From Nosema muscidifuracis (taxonomy: Eukaryota > Microsporidia > Nosematidae): a stretch of DNA of 64,000 nucleotides. Positions within the stretch are counted from its first letter, which is position 1. Each line of letters begins with the position of its first letter. A program made the position numbers and the translations under genes. The notes below the pieces were generated by a model. The model saw only the letters and a list, made by a program, of their open reading frames with translations, did no database searches and was not told where the DNA came from. Below, piece by piece: positions 44,330 through 56,250 of the stretch. The stretch is taken from assembly GCA_028335825.1 (NCBI GenBank), contig JAIOKI010000007.1, positions 546,586 through 610,585 on the forward strand, given 5' to 3'.

Positions 44330-45580
44330 TTATTACAATAAAACATTGAAATAATACTTTTTGTTAATAAGTGTAATTTTATTAAGATAAATAGAAAAAA
44401 TTAATTCAATTTATATGTATTTAAATAATAGAACAATTTTTCAATTAATGATAAGCTTTTCTAATATATAATATTATAAAATTAATTTTCAAATACAATA
44501 ATAATAAATTAAAACTTTAATTATCTTTTATAAATCTAGATCAAATATATGAGAATAATTTCAACTAAATAATTTTTATTGATAAATACATTAAAATACA
44601 AAATAATATTCTTTATATAAATTAGGATGATATAATAAAAAATTTACAATATGTATAGATGTAGATAAATTAGAAAACATAAACACAGAATATGATGTCA
44701 AAAATCAGAAAATAGCTCAATTAAAGATGGAATTTCATATGAGTGGAAGAAAGTATAAAATAATATTTTTGTAACTAGTAGCTTGTTTTATGAACATAGA
44801 AGATGATTAATTTATCATTTAAATAAAAAATAATTTAAATATTATTAGTGTAAATAATACTTTCATGTTACATAAATCAGTAAAATTGTTTGAACTATTT
44901 ATTTTAATAAACAAAAATTCTTTCATTTCATATTGATATTTTTGTAAATTTACAAAGTCTTTTATTTCTTATCAACTTTTTAGATTCATTAGTATAAAAT
45001 ATATAAATCAATATTTAATAAGTTTCTGCATATTTGTGTTAATGCTTTTATTTATTAATCTAAGTTATGTTTTTTAGTTTATTTCTATTATTAAAAAAGA
45101 ATTACAAATTAATTTATGATCAATCTAATTATTATTATAATAATAATATTAAATTTGAAACTCTTTCGAAACATAATTTATTTAATCATCTGTAATATTT
45201 TCATTTAGATGAATTCTAAAATAAGATTATATTATCTTCAATGTAAAGAATTCTATTATTTGTCTTAAAATATAAATTTCATAAAAACCAATGTAAGAAG
45301 ATGAAACCCTATTGAAAATAAGAAATCAGAAGTTGTGAACTGAAGGGCATTTAATATATATGATATAATCCAATTAAACAAATAAAAAATAAAGATATGA
45401 ACAATAACAATATTTTCTTAATATAAAGACACCATTATATTTAAACATGGTTAATATTAAGATATAAATGATTTTGAATATATAATATAGTATGAAACAA
45501 AATAAATAGGATTATACTAAAAAAAATACCTTCTAGTCTAATCAAAAGTTCAATTAACAAATCTAATATTTTATTGAATC
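44330..45580. repeat. Segmental duplication, upstream part of block 2
   Basis: Counterpart of 37901-39010, diverged by substitutions and small indels. Contains LTR copy C near its outer end. Confidence 0.7.
45292..45559 (+). mobile_element. LTR copy C (retroelement fossil)
   Basis: A 268-bp unit from tgtaag to ttaaca aligned to LTR copies A and B, with worn termini. Left flank shared with copy B (aaatttcataaaaac), so insertion predates the segmental duplication. Old. Confidence 0.6.
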
Positions 45581-45715
45581 ATCTATCTACTTTATCATGA
45601 GATGTTTATTAATCATAATTTTAATATCATCTAATAATGGTATAGAGTAGAGACACATAGGATAATATCAGGTGAAGTATCACATCTCTTAAATTTCTAG
45701 CATATTTATAAATAA
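45560..45715. repeat. Dispersed repeat R2, copy 2
   Basis: Matches 17866-18013 in diverged form, including tatctactttatcatgagat, and starts exactly at the end of LTR copy C. The remaining 45716-46472 holds only a weak coding-like scrap near 45828-45910. Confidence 0.6.
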
Positions 45716-46472
45716 TGTTAAAGTTTGTCACTTACATATTTAATAGTGAATAACTTAAGTAGAGAAAATAATTGAAAATTAAAACTCTTCTTCATATTCT
45801 TAGTTGAATATCCAATATGACAAAAGAATATCTCGGAAAAGTCTGTAAATTATCTTGATATTTAGATGTGAAGAATGATACTATTGTAGTATTTGTGTAA
45901 AAAATATAGTTATAAATTATATGAGAAATGATATATTTTCAACAAGAATATTTCACTTTATATATTTATCTTAAAAGCATAAAAAAGTATCTTTCAAATT
46001 ATCAGTTATTTTATATTCTTTGTATGAGTCTCTAATCTATGATTATAACAATTATAAAGAGACAGTAAATGAAGGGTTATTTTATAAAAAAATTATTAGA
46101 AAATATTTTTACTCTACTACTTAGACATAATCTTGTTAATAAATGTTGTATTATCAAATAATTACACAAACATTTATTATTTAATAATTATATTAATTTA
46201 TTTAAGTATTAAAATACTGACTAAAGAATTGACTAAGTTATTTGAAATTAACAACTCATTAATCAAATATTCATACTAATAAATTTATCATATAGATATT
46301 TAATATAAAATAATATTAAGTAAATTAATGATAAAAATAATTAAATAATTTATATTTAATAGATCAATTTAAGAAGATTAAAATGATATAAATTTAATAT
46401 AATTATTTTACTCATACAAGAAGAAAGAAGATAAATTAAAATAAGAAAACTTAAATATTAAATATATATTGT

Positions 46473-47073
46473 TTATTGTAGAAATGTTTCACTTATTATT
46501 TTTAAAAGATTATTTCTCTTCTTTAATTCTGTTATTATAATGATAAGCTTTGAATAGTCATAATTATATTCTAAATCATCTTTCTTTGATACTAACAATA
46601 TTAAAGTTAAATGATTAATGTATTTTTTAGGTTTTATTTTTGTTATATTTTCTTGGTTTTATATACCCATCATTTTCAACAATAACTTTTGTTCCTTTTA
46701 CAATATTAGTATCTTTATTTTTTTTCTATGTCAACTTAAACTGTATCTATAGTTTTTGAAATGTCATTTTCACCACTATTCTTTGTATCTTTTACGTCAA
46801 TTTTAACTTTATCTTTAGCATTATTTGATCCTTCTACTACATTTAATTTTTTACCCATACTATTTCTATAAAATTTGTAATTCTCCTAAGTACTATATGT
46901 TATATAATTTAGATAACAAGTACTAATTAATAGTGAATGTAGCACTACTAGATAGTTGAGTATTAAAACTACATATTTAATGTAATAACATCTCCATTAG
47001 TAGAATATTGATCAGCTAGTAATAATGTTTCATTTTCTTCAACTGTGAGTTTAAGAACATATGATGATGTCAT
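46473..47073 (-). pseudogene. Gene relic of about 600 bp in several frames
   Basis: Four coding-like pieces follow each other on the minus strand. 46969-47073 is ATG-started, 34 codons (MTSSYVLKLTVEENETLLLA...). 46736-46858 is 40 codons (MGKKLNVVEGSNNAKDKVKI...). A piece with VKGTKVIVENDGYIKPRKY follows at about 46620-46710. The last, 46473-46630, has KPKKYINHLTLILLVSKKDD and ends at a TAA. Frames differ, so several indels are needed. The plus-strand frame at 47045-47242 overlaps its start and is discounted. Product unknown. Confidence 0.5.
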
Positions 47074-47425
47074 TTTAATTGTTCATACAAGAGAATTATT
47101 TTATACTTATTATGAACAAACAAACTGTTTTAGAACAAAATTGATAATTATTCAAAAAAATCATGTAAATTTAAATGATACAGTTATGATTTGTTTAAGA
47201 TTAAAATATATTCAATGTTTAAGTCATTATATCAATAAATAGAATTAGATAGTTAATAAATAATTCAAAAGTTTTTTAATTAAATAATTATATAAGTTGA
47301 TATTTTTCTCAAATACTTCTATTTATATAATTGATCTATTTTCTGTAATTTATATTTATCTTGACTATTTGTTTATATTGTAAAAATATTGTTAACCCTC
47401 TGTTATATGTGATATTAATATAAAA

Positions 47426-48172
47426 TTATATTTTATTGAGGTATGATATTATAAAAGAATAATACTCTGGATTTCTAGCAGCATCAAAATGAGTACTTTC
47501 TTTCAAATATTGTATAGAACTATTATGTGTCATATTAGCCAACTGTAGACCTTCTGAATTTTTTATAAGAGTATCTTTATCACTTAAGAGAAATAAGACA
47601 TTTTCTAAATATTTAATATCTGTATTCTTCCATGTATCTACTACTAGATATGAAAATATAGAAGAATAAAATTTATACTTAATAACTGATTTATAATCAA
47701 TAAAAGGATTCTCTAAAATAACTTTTTTACATTTCATCAGTCTACTAAATTGGATAGCTAAACAACAACCAAGTGATTGGCCAAAAACTATTAATTTTTT
47801 ACCCCTTTTCTTTACAAAATCAGAAAATAAATTGACTTCATTTCGTATTCCTTTTTCTGATGATACACCTCTAGAATTAAATACACCCCTCATATTGAAT
47901 GATAAAACATTATGATTAGTTTTATCAGCCATATCTTGCAATAACTTTTTATAAATAACACCTGAAATGATTGAACCATGGAAGAATATGATATCTGTAG
48001 AACTATTTTTATCAAACAAATAAATATCAATATTGTTATAAATAGTATGTACTTCCATGACTACAGGTCTCTTCATTGTAAAGAGTATTTTACGTTGTAT
48101 AACAAATAATGTAAAGTTTGAAATAAATAATAAATTTATAACAAATATAAAAAATCTATTTATCTTTTTCAT
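47426..48172 (-). CDS. Alpha/beta hydrolase, Bem46/ABHD13-like
   Basis: A serine hydrolase of the Bem46/ABHD13 group; members sit on ER or endosomal membranes and their substrates are mostly unknown, with lipase or thioesterase roles suspected. The 248-aa product has an N-terminal signal anchor (about 6-27), an FFHGS oxyanion loop at 63-67, a nucleophile elbow GQSLG with Ser133, the acid in SDKDT (Asp198 or Asp200) and His228 in THFDA. The triad is complete. CCC at 48175-48177 lies two bases before the ATG. Length and N-terminal anchor agree with the family. Confidence 0.9.
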   Translation of the reverse strand: MKKINRFFIFVINLLFISNFTLFVIQRKILFTMKRPVVMEVHTIYNNIDIYLFDKNSSTDIIFFHGSIISGVIYKKLLQDMADKTNHNVLSFNMRGVFNSRGVSSEKGIRNEVNLFSDFVKKRGKKLIVFGQSLGCCLAIQFSRLMKCKKVILENPFIDYKSVIKYKFYSSIFSYLVVDTWKNTDIKYLENVLFLLSDKDTLIKNSEGLQLANMTHNSSIQYLKESTHFDAARNPEYYSFIISYLNKI

Positions 48173-48174
48173 AT

Positions 48175-48177
48175 GGG
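48175..48177 (-). promoter_or_regulatory. CCC start motif of the Bem46-like gene
   Basis: TTACCCATATG on the minus strand; a model example of the C-rich start signal in this window. Confidence 0.6.
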
Positions 48178-49222
48178 TAATATAGTTATAATGTTTAACA
48201 TTAAAATTTTTAAATTTAATTTACTATTTTAAAAATATCTTTTTTAGATGACAAATCTGGACATGGTATATAGATTAGTTTATAATGGATAATTATTTAA
48301 ATTTACTATAAATTGAGGATTTAATATAATGATGTAATTTCTCAAAAATTTATATCTTACATTAAGTTTTCTTCTTATATCAACTTATATATAGTATTAC
48401 TTTATCTAATATATTGTTCAGTTAAATATAAAAATGATATATATAATCTAATTTATTCTAGTATAATTCACATTATTTTTAATAATATATAAAATGATTT
48501 ATAATGAGTCTTTTCTTTAATATATAAGACAATAAAATAATTATTTTAAAATCTAGTAATTCATTAATTTTTTAAAAATAAAAATCTGATGTTATTACAA
48601 TACATTCTTTGAAATATGAAAAAATTAATGTTTAATTAAGCTGTATAATTTTGATTATAAATTGAAATATATTTTATATAATATAGAGTAGAAATGAAAG
48701 TTAACTTTTTTTGAAGAAATTTATTTTTTAAATAATATATCGATAATTAATTAGATATAAAAGAATATAATTTATTTTGGAAATAGATTGATACAAGAAA
48801 TCTCATATCTTATGTTTAATTTATAGAAATAAGCTACTGAATTAGATAAAGAGATTTGTAATAATGAAACATATAAAAAAGTGAATTACTGGTTTATTCA
48901 TCATTGAGATTAATAGAATTTCATATAAAACTTTATAAAAATGAATTTGTTATTTAATCATATTTATACTGTACTATTTTCGATTTTCAAAATAGATCAT
49001 TAGCATTTTAATATCAGCTCATAAATAAAAATCAATATTTTTAGATTCAATATATCTGTTTCAAATTAAAAATATTAATTTTTTTCACTACCTCGTCGTG
49101 ATCATTTAAAACTAACTAGTATCAATAGATTATTAACATGTACAGATTTAGTATATAATTGAGACTGAAATGAATACATAATTAAAAATATAACTATATT
49201 ATTGAAAGCATATCGTTGAAAT
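48178..49222. other. Intergenic with a coding-like scrap
   Basis: AT-rich spacer; at about 48840-48910 (+) a short open piece ELDKEICNNETYKKVNYWF may be another gene fragment. Nothing else seen. Confidence 0.3.
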
Positions 49223-49363
49223 ATGAATGCAGAATATATTTATCAGAATTACTCAAAACCAGACGTGAAATAATCTAAAAAAATATAAAGAATAAGATAC
49301 TGGTATACACTTAAAATAGAAAATATATTTATAAGTCTAAAATTATATTTATTCAACTTGTGA
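49223..49363 (+). pseudogene. 47-codon gene relic with 2 in-frame stops
   Basis: An ATG-started frame MNAEYIYQNYSKPDVK continues after TAA and TAA with RYWYTLKIENIFISLKLYLF to a TGA at 49361. Low stop number for such AT-rich sequence suggests a remnant; no C-rich motif, product unknown. Confidence 0.35.
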
Positions 49364-49802
49364 CCATAACTGTCTTTGTATAATAATGAAGATTAAATTT
49401 CATACAAAAATAAATAAATGTCATAGGGATATATTTTTATTATAATTTATTAATGAATCATTTGATAGTATATCATATATTCATTGTTCTTACATAAGAT
49501 TAATATTAGTTATAATATTTAAAAAATATTAAATGATTTTTATTTTAAAATCATAAATATATATCTAATTTGTACGTATCTTTTATATTATTATGTAATT
49601 AATTTATTTAATATTTTAATATAAAAGATCATAATTAAAAAGATGAATTTTGATAATATTGTTTCATTAAACTTCTCTTTATCATAAGAGATATATCGAT
49701 CTGAAATTTAGATAATAATTAATAAATTTGTAAATAACAACAAATTAAAAATAAACAAATTGATATTTATTCTATAAATAATTTCATTGATGCTTACCCT
49801 TA

Positions 49803-50723
49803 ATGCAGCTATATGATATTCTAAATTGCAACAAAAATGCCACTCAAGATGAAATCAAAAAGGCATACTGCAATATCATTAAGTTAAGGAACAGTAATTG
49901 TAATGCATATATTATTAATAGTGCATACAAATTACTTCGTAATAATGAAAGTAGATCTTTTTATGATTTATATGGGGATATATCAATATCATTATTGACT
50001 TCGATAAGGTATCATTTTGGCTTTATCTCTTTATGTAATCATATAAATATTCTTAGTTTTATTACTATAGTTGCTCTTAATTTAATAGGATTTTTATTAT
50101 TGCATGTGATACCTTACAAATTTCTGATTGTAGTTCTTAATACTTCAACAGTGATTTTCATCTTATCTTTAATTCCTAAAAGTCTTATGTTAATTAGGAA
50201 AATAGGAGATACTGATGAATTGAGAAGATGCATGAATATTGTATCATTTATAGCTTTAAATTATTCTATTAGTAGTTATATGATAATTTACTGTATAGAA
50301 TTAGAGAATATATATTTGTTATGTATATTAAACGTATTATTCGTTTTTTATATATTTATGACTTTACTTAATAGAAGTATAAGTCAAAAAGAAAAATTCA
50401 ATCCAAAGATCAACTTGCTATTTATATTATTAGTTGGAGTTGTACAGATATTTATGTTATGGAATATATACATGTTAATAATAGTATCATTATTTATTTT
50501 AGGATTTATTGTTGGAATTTTGAGTAGATTATCTTTGAAGGAGATATTTGTATTCTCTAGTTATATCTGTTATTTATATATCCTGTCTTTATCTTTAAAT
50601 ATATGTAGAACTAATTGGATAATGTTTATAATGATATTTAGTATGATGGCTATAATAACTTATAATTTAATTGTGATTGTATATATATATATTTGTAGAG
50701 ACCTTCCAAAATATTATTATTAA
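49803..50723 (+). CDS. Polytopic membrane protein with J-like domain lacking HPD
   Basis: Residues 2-58 follow the J-domain pattern: YDILNCNKNATQDEIKKAYCNI for helices I-II, then NSAYKLLRNNESRSFYDLYG for helices III-IV. The HPD tripeptide needed to stimulate Hsp70 ATPase is replaced by residues in KLRNSN. The remaining 245 residues form about seven or eight membrane spans with short loops. J-like proteins without HPD usually act as scaffolds, so an ER or organelle membrane role without Hsp70 stimulation is inferred. TTACCCTTAATG supports the start (CCC at 49797-49799). Intact. Confidence 0.8.
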   Translation: MQLYDILNCNKNATQDEIKKAYCNIIKLRNSNCNAYIINSAYKLLRNNESRSFYDLYGDISISLLTSIRYHFGFISLCNHINILSFITIVALNLIGFLLLHVIPYKFLIVVLNTSTVIFILSLIPKSLMLIRKIGDTDELRRCMNIVSFIALNYSISSYMIIYCIELENIYLLCILNVLFVFYIFMTLLNRSISQKEKFNPKINLLFILLVGVVQIFMLWNIYMLIIVSLFILGFIVGILSRLSLKEIFVFSSYICYLYILSLSLNICRTNWIMFIMIFSMMAIITYNLIVIVYIYICRDLPKYYY

Positions 50724-50967
50724 ATAATTAGACTTAATATTTTTACTAATAAACACATCACTAAATATTAAAAAAGTAAGAAGGATAATAATTATTTTAA
50801 ATCATGATATCATTGAAAGTTAGAGAAATATATTGAATGAATATAATATTCTAGAAGTATAGAAATTATTCAATGATATAAAAAATACAAAAAGTATTTT
50901 CTTAATACACACTCAAAGGTATCATCTAAAAACTTACCTTTATTGATTTCTTCTTAAGTCTTTATTA

Positions 50968-51190
50968 TTATATCTCTTTGATATTATATTTGTGATATGA
51001 AAATCTATTAGTAATATCTTCACTATGATTCATCTCAATAAATTTTAGTAATTTTATTATATCATTGATGTATTTCATTTATTTCTCAACACCTTCTATT
51101 AGCCAAAATACGTCAGTAGATGATCATTCATTATATAATTATTTAACATTAAAAGTTTGTTGTTCAAAGATATAAGGATAATTTTTTATA
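50968..51190 (-). pseudogene. Gene relic in two frames
   Basis: The minus strand reads LISLNNKLLMLNNYIMNDHL in one frame and then, after a shift, VFWLIEGVEK, a stop, and MKYINDIIKLLKFIEMNHSE...SYHKYNIKEI to a TAA at 50968. Helical, Lys/Ile/Asn-rich like the secreted proteins of the window, but not assignable. Confidence 0.45.
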
Positions 51191-51712
51191 TTTAGTATGA
51201 GTATATTAACTTAAGCTAGAAAATTAAAGATTGACTGATTCATAATGTCATTGATTTATAAATTGAAATTATTTTCTTACATGTTTAGATATTTATTCTC
51301 GACCAATACTTCTTTACTGTGGAAGATACAGACATATGTGAATTAATCTTTTAACGAAATAGTATCCATATATATAAAAAGTTTAAAATTTGACATTTAT
51401 ATATTGTTAACCATAATAATAAAATTACATACTTGTTCTGAGAACAAAAAAGTTTAATCTAGAATATTAAAATCAATATGTTTAATCTGACTTAAATCTC
51501 CACAATAAACATTAAGAAAGTATAATTTAAATAATATTTAGTATGTCAATATAATATTATAAAATTTTCTATATAGTGATGGTCTATATCTATTTCTTAT
51601 AATATTATATAGATCATCTTTTCAAAAGAATAAAATTATAAAAATTAGATTTTTAGTAAGAGTTTATAATATATGATTAGTTATATATAAATTAATTTAG
51701 AAATAATTAAAC
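51191..51712. other. Intergenic, no gene seen
   Basis: AT-rich spacer between two relics on the minus strand. Confidence 0.4.
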
Positions 51713-51980
51713 TTATTTATATTTTATAGATTTCTCAATTGATACATCTTCACTTGTTGTATCTAATATGTTGAGTGTTCTACTAATGTTTATATTAAGG
51801 TTTTCTGGAGTATTTAAATCATTTCTGAATTCTACTATAATTTGACTGTATAAAGTAACACATTTATTATGCTAGATATAATCTTCATTGTATATTTAGA
51901 ATGATTAGTTAACAATTCATACTTGTTTTCTTTGCTACTTCGACTTTTCTTAGATTGTTAAATCCAGATATTCATCACTA
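51713..51980 (-). pseudogene. Gene relic, 53 clean codons plus an upstream frame
   Basis: 51713-51871 is free of stops and coding-like (VTLYSQIIVEFRNDLNTPEN...LNILDTTSEDVSIEKS), ending in a natural-looking KYK-stop. Upstream another frame reads SRSSKENKYELLTNHSKYTM. At least one frameshift and one stop separate them. Product unknown. Confidence 0.5.
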
Positions 51981-54770
51981 TATATAGATAATATCAAAAT
52001 ATATGTTAGTATATTTATTATGTGTATGAATCTAAATAATATTAATAATATGCTCCATAGAATTATTATCAAATATATTCATACATATAGAACATAAAAA
52101 TTAGACATTAAATAAAAAATGAAAATTTATAAACTTATTATGGTGCACAAAATAATATATAAAAAATATTTACCTATATAACGACTTTTAATTAATGATC
52201 TTCATCTATAAAAATCAGATATTTTATTATTGAAATTAATTATCATTTTAAAATAATAAAATTATCTTCAGTCATACTTAATGAGGAATAAAATTTAAGA
52301 TAATCTATCACATGTAAAAAGAAAATAAATTAAAAATATTAATAAATATCAATTACAATAATTATACTTCATTTAGCTTCTAATATCGATCTTTTATGAT
52401 ATACCATTACAATATTTATATATTATAAATTTTTTATATTTTCGTTTTATATTATCCTATAATTGAATATATAATACTTCAGTTAATCTTTATTTTACAT
52501 AAAAGGGATCAATAAATTAATGATTGAAAATAAATATTATTCATATGTATATATAAAATATAATACAAGAATTCAGAATTAATTATATTTTTAAAAACTA
52601 GTGATATATATCTTCTTATGATGATACATTAATTAAATTATAATTTACATATTTCATAAGTATAAGTACTAATAAATTTATGATATATTAGAAATAATAT
52701 AATCTTTTTAATTAACTAAAGTTTATGATTGTATCTATTATATAAAAAAAAGTAAATATAATTTTTGTCAATAGGAGTAAATAAATTATAAATCTAATAA
52801 TAATAAGTATATTTATTGTCAGATGAATACATTTTGAAATGTCAAATGAGTTAATAAAGAAAACTAGTCTAATATAATAACTTTTAATTTTTAGAGTTCT
52901 ATCATGTGTTTCTAAATCTTGTCAGTAATCAATGTCATGTCTATGATATATTAAAATGAGTTGAAAAGAGGATGAACCAAAATATAATTAAATATCCCGA
53001 TATATAAGTAATTATTTACTACTCCAATCAGAATATATTAAATTTAAAAAACACATATAGCAAATTATATATTGATTAAAATACTTTTATATGATACTAA
53101 TATACTAGGGTAAAAATATTCAAGAATCGTAAAGTTTTTATATATATATATAATAAATAAAATTGAATTTCAAACATTCATTAAATATTCTTATTATATC
53201 GAGGGTAAGAAAATAAATGCTATAATTCTATAAAAGATATATAAATTAATATTATAGACTATAAAATTATTTTTAATACAAAATATGAACTTATTAAATA
53301 ATATTATCCTAATGACATGTGAATTAATTAAATTTAAATGTCAAATTAGAATAGAATGATAATAAGATATAGATATGTATTTATATAAATATCTTCTTAT
53401 ATTATTCAGATATAAAGTCTAATTATATACAAAAAAAACAATTGTATTAATAAGTCAATGTAATGATAATTACCATTACACTAGAACCTCAGAGATTTTC
53501 AAATATAACAAAATATTTAGATTATTGAATATTATTCTATGTATTTAATATATAATTTTTCCCTTCATTGATAAAATTATTATATTGAATATGATTTGTT
53601 TCCATTTATTAAGAATAAATAAAATTGTTTATTAAAAGGATATACTATAAATTTTAGTATCTTTTCATAATTTTTATTTTTTCATTACAGATTTACAGCC
53701 TCTTTATAAATAATATCATGATTATAGACATAAATAATAAGAAAATTATTTAAATATTTATTATGAAGCAGAAAAAACTCTGAGTTTTGATGATACTTAG
53801 AATACAATATAAAACAAATATTTTTTATTTATACTAATTTCTTCACTTTTTTGTCTCCTCACTGGGGTATATATATATAGAAAATTAATAATTGAAGAGA
53901 ATAAAAAATGATGTATTATATAGACAACTGTATTGATATATTTCTATAGACTTAAGAAACATTTAGAATAATATTCTGTTCAAATTACATTGATAAGCTA
54001 ATTAAAAAAATTTAGTTATATTTTTATCTAACTGATTTATTTTTGAATAATTCATGTTCAAGAGAATTAATAAGGTCATATATGAGTTTAATTTTACGTC
54101 TAAATAGTAAATTTTATAAACACTTAACATGAAATATATGACTTAATCAGTAATATTTAGAGTTATTTCATAAAATATAATAATGAAAATAAAATGTTTT
54201 AGAATCCGTGATTTTATTAATTGCTATTTTTGTATAAAAAATTTATCTTATTATTGTTATTTATAAATGTAAATATTTAAAATTAAGAAGATTATAATTA
54301 TAATATTGGCTAATTAATTGAGATAACTATTACTCTCTTTAGTCGATGATGTGATAATAGATCAGGATGAGATAATTGTATTTAAATATGTACTTATTGA
54401 AATATTATATGTATAAAATTAATTACATATATATGATATATATGAGAAGACTATTTATATAAAAATAATATTAAAACTTAATACTGCTATGAAAGAGAAA
54501 TTATAATTCAAGTTTTCATAATTATCAGAAACTTTGTTTATATTAGTTTATAAATTAAATATTACAAGGTTATTAATATTCATAGAAATAAATATATATC
54601 TGAGAATTGGAATAAATTGATTCTTTCTTTATTAAAACATATTTAGAAAATTATGATATAACTATTAAATTGAAAAACTATCTAATATGAATTAGTCAAT
54701 AAAACTTCTGTATAAGTATAAATTAAATTAATTTTATTATTATAACAAACCTCAACTAACATTATATAAC
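51981..54770. other. Intergenic, gene-free 2.8 kb
   Basis: Extremely AT-rich. Weak coding-like scraps on the minus strand at about 52140-52330 and 52870-52990; no start motif, RNA gene or clear repeat. Confidence 0.4.
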
Positions 54771-55015
54771 TTATCAAGATGAATCCCAAAAGATAAACAC
54801 TATAATAATAAATCTAAAAAAGTATAATTATTTTGAAATTCTTGATTAAAATAATTTTTTATAATATCTTATGCTTCGTTATTTATATTTAATTTACCAG
54901 ATAAAATTAATTAATTAAAGTCTTTATATTCTTTTTCCTTATCATATTTACTTAATTTTTGATGAGATCTTTTCTATTCAAATGACCAATAAAAAATTAG
55001 TATATACTTGAATAT
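54771..55015 (-). pseudogene. Gene relic of about 80 codons with several stops
   Basis: One minus-strand frame includes KRSHQKLSKYDKEKEYKDFN, LILSGKLNINNEA and DIIKNYFNQEFQNNYTFLDL, separated by stops, ending near SFGIHLDK. It follows the relic at 55038-55442 in the same orientation but a different frame, so both may be parts of one dead gene. Confidence 0.45.
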
Positions 55016-55037
55016 TATATAAGTGAAATTATTATAT

Positions 55038-55442
55038 TCATAAATAATAGGTTATTATTAGATATAATTTAGAACTTATTCTCATTAGTATATGATATTC
55101 AATATCAATTAGTCTAGAATTATGATTAATTATAGAAAAGCCTTTAGTATATAAGAAGGGATGAATAAAATTCTTGAAATGATCAGTATTTTATATATAA
55201 AATATATTCTTGGTCTTAACATGATCTAAATTATCATGAATTAATTTGATTGATGATAAACATAAAAGAGTGAAATATAGAAAATATGAAGAATGAATAA
55301 AATGTCAAATTACAGTATCTGTCAGTTGAACTTTTTCACAGACTAGATGAAGGTTTTTAAGTGTATCATTTATTTTATCTGGTTTTAAAATCTCACATCT
55401 GAATATTCTATTTTCAAGCATGTTAAAATATAATGATATCAT
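55038..55442 (-). pseudogene. 135-codon gene relic with only 2 in-frame stops
   Basis: Starting at an ATG at 55442 (MISLYFNMLENRIFRCEILK), the frame stays coding-like for 135 codons. It is broken only by a TGA after VCEKVQLTDTVI and a TAA after VKTKNIFYI, and ends at a TGA at 55038. The first 45 codons are clean. In this base composition about a dozen stops would be expected by chance. Product unknown; no clear signal peptide. Confidence 0.6.
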
Positions 55443-56014
55443 TATCTTTTATTTATATTATGATATTATTGACCCGAAAGATTGCATCATGTATATTAAA
55501 TAAGCTTCAGTAATAAATCTTGGAATTATTATTGTCAATATAGTTTCATATTTTAACATATGAATAAATATAATCTTCAAAGAATAATTTAGAAGTATTA
55601 TGAAAATATAATTTTGGATATTATTATAATTCTTATGTAAAAAAATTAAAATAATCTCATATATTCTATATTTTATTAGTAATTATGAAAAGATTCATAT
55701 AATATATTAGGATATCAAATAAAAAAAAGTCGAAATGTAAAATTTTAAGAAAATAAAACAATAAGTCTATTTACAAATATAATATATATCTTTAATATTA
55801 TAATAGACTTATTGAGAATAAAAAATCTTTTAGTTAAAATTAAAATTACTTAAGAAAATATTATAAATTACACATTTGTATTATTGACTTAGAAATATCT
55901 AATTGTAACTATCCTATATTAATAATACTTTGATCTTTACATATTTCATACTAAATAGAAGAGTGTATAAAAAAGTTTATTTAAATAGAAAATCAATTTC
56001 TTTTTTCATAATGA
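55443..56014. other. Intergenic, no gene seen
   Basis: AT-rich spacer up to the tandem duplication. Confidence 0.4.
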
Positions 56015-56137
56015 AATCACATAAATAAATTAAATATTATATTATTTAATATATTACTCAAATATAATAAATTTTATTAATTAGAATCACATAAATAAAT
56101 TAAATATTATATTATTTAATATATTACTCAAATATAA
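56015..56137. repeat. Tandem duplication, period 70 bp
   Basis: 53 bp starting aatcacataaataaattaaa at 56015 are repeated without change at 56085-56137. Perfect identity means a recent event. It lies about 115 bp upstream of the 56251 gene. Confidence 0.92.
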
Positions 56138-56250
56138 AATTTAATTTACTATATAAAGAAATAAATTTTATATTATTAAATTTATTACATTAGACATTAA
56201 ATTTTGTTTATTTTTAATTCATTACCTAAAGATTTTAAATTTTTTACCTT

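Noticed and set aside
47045-47242. Plus-strand 65-codon frame starting at GTG
   Set aside because: Non-AUG start, overlaps the more coding-like minus-strand relic.
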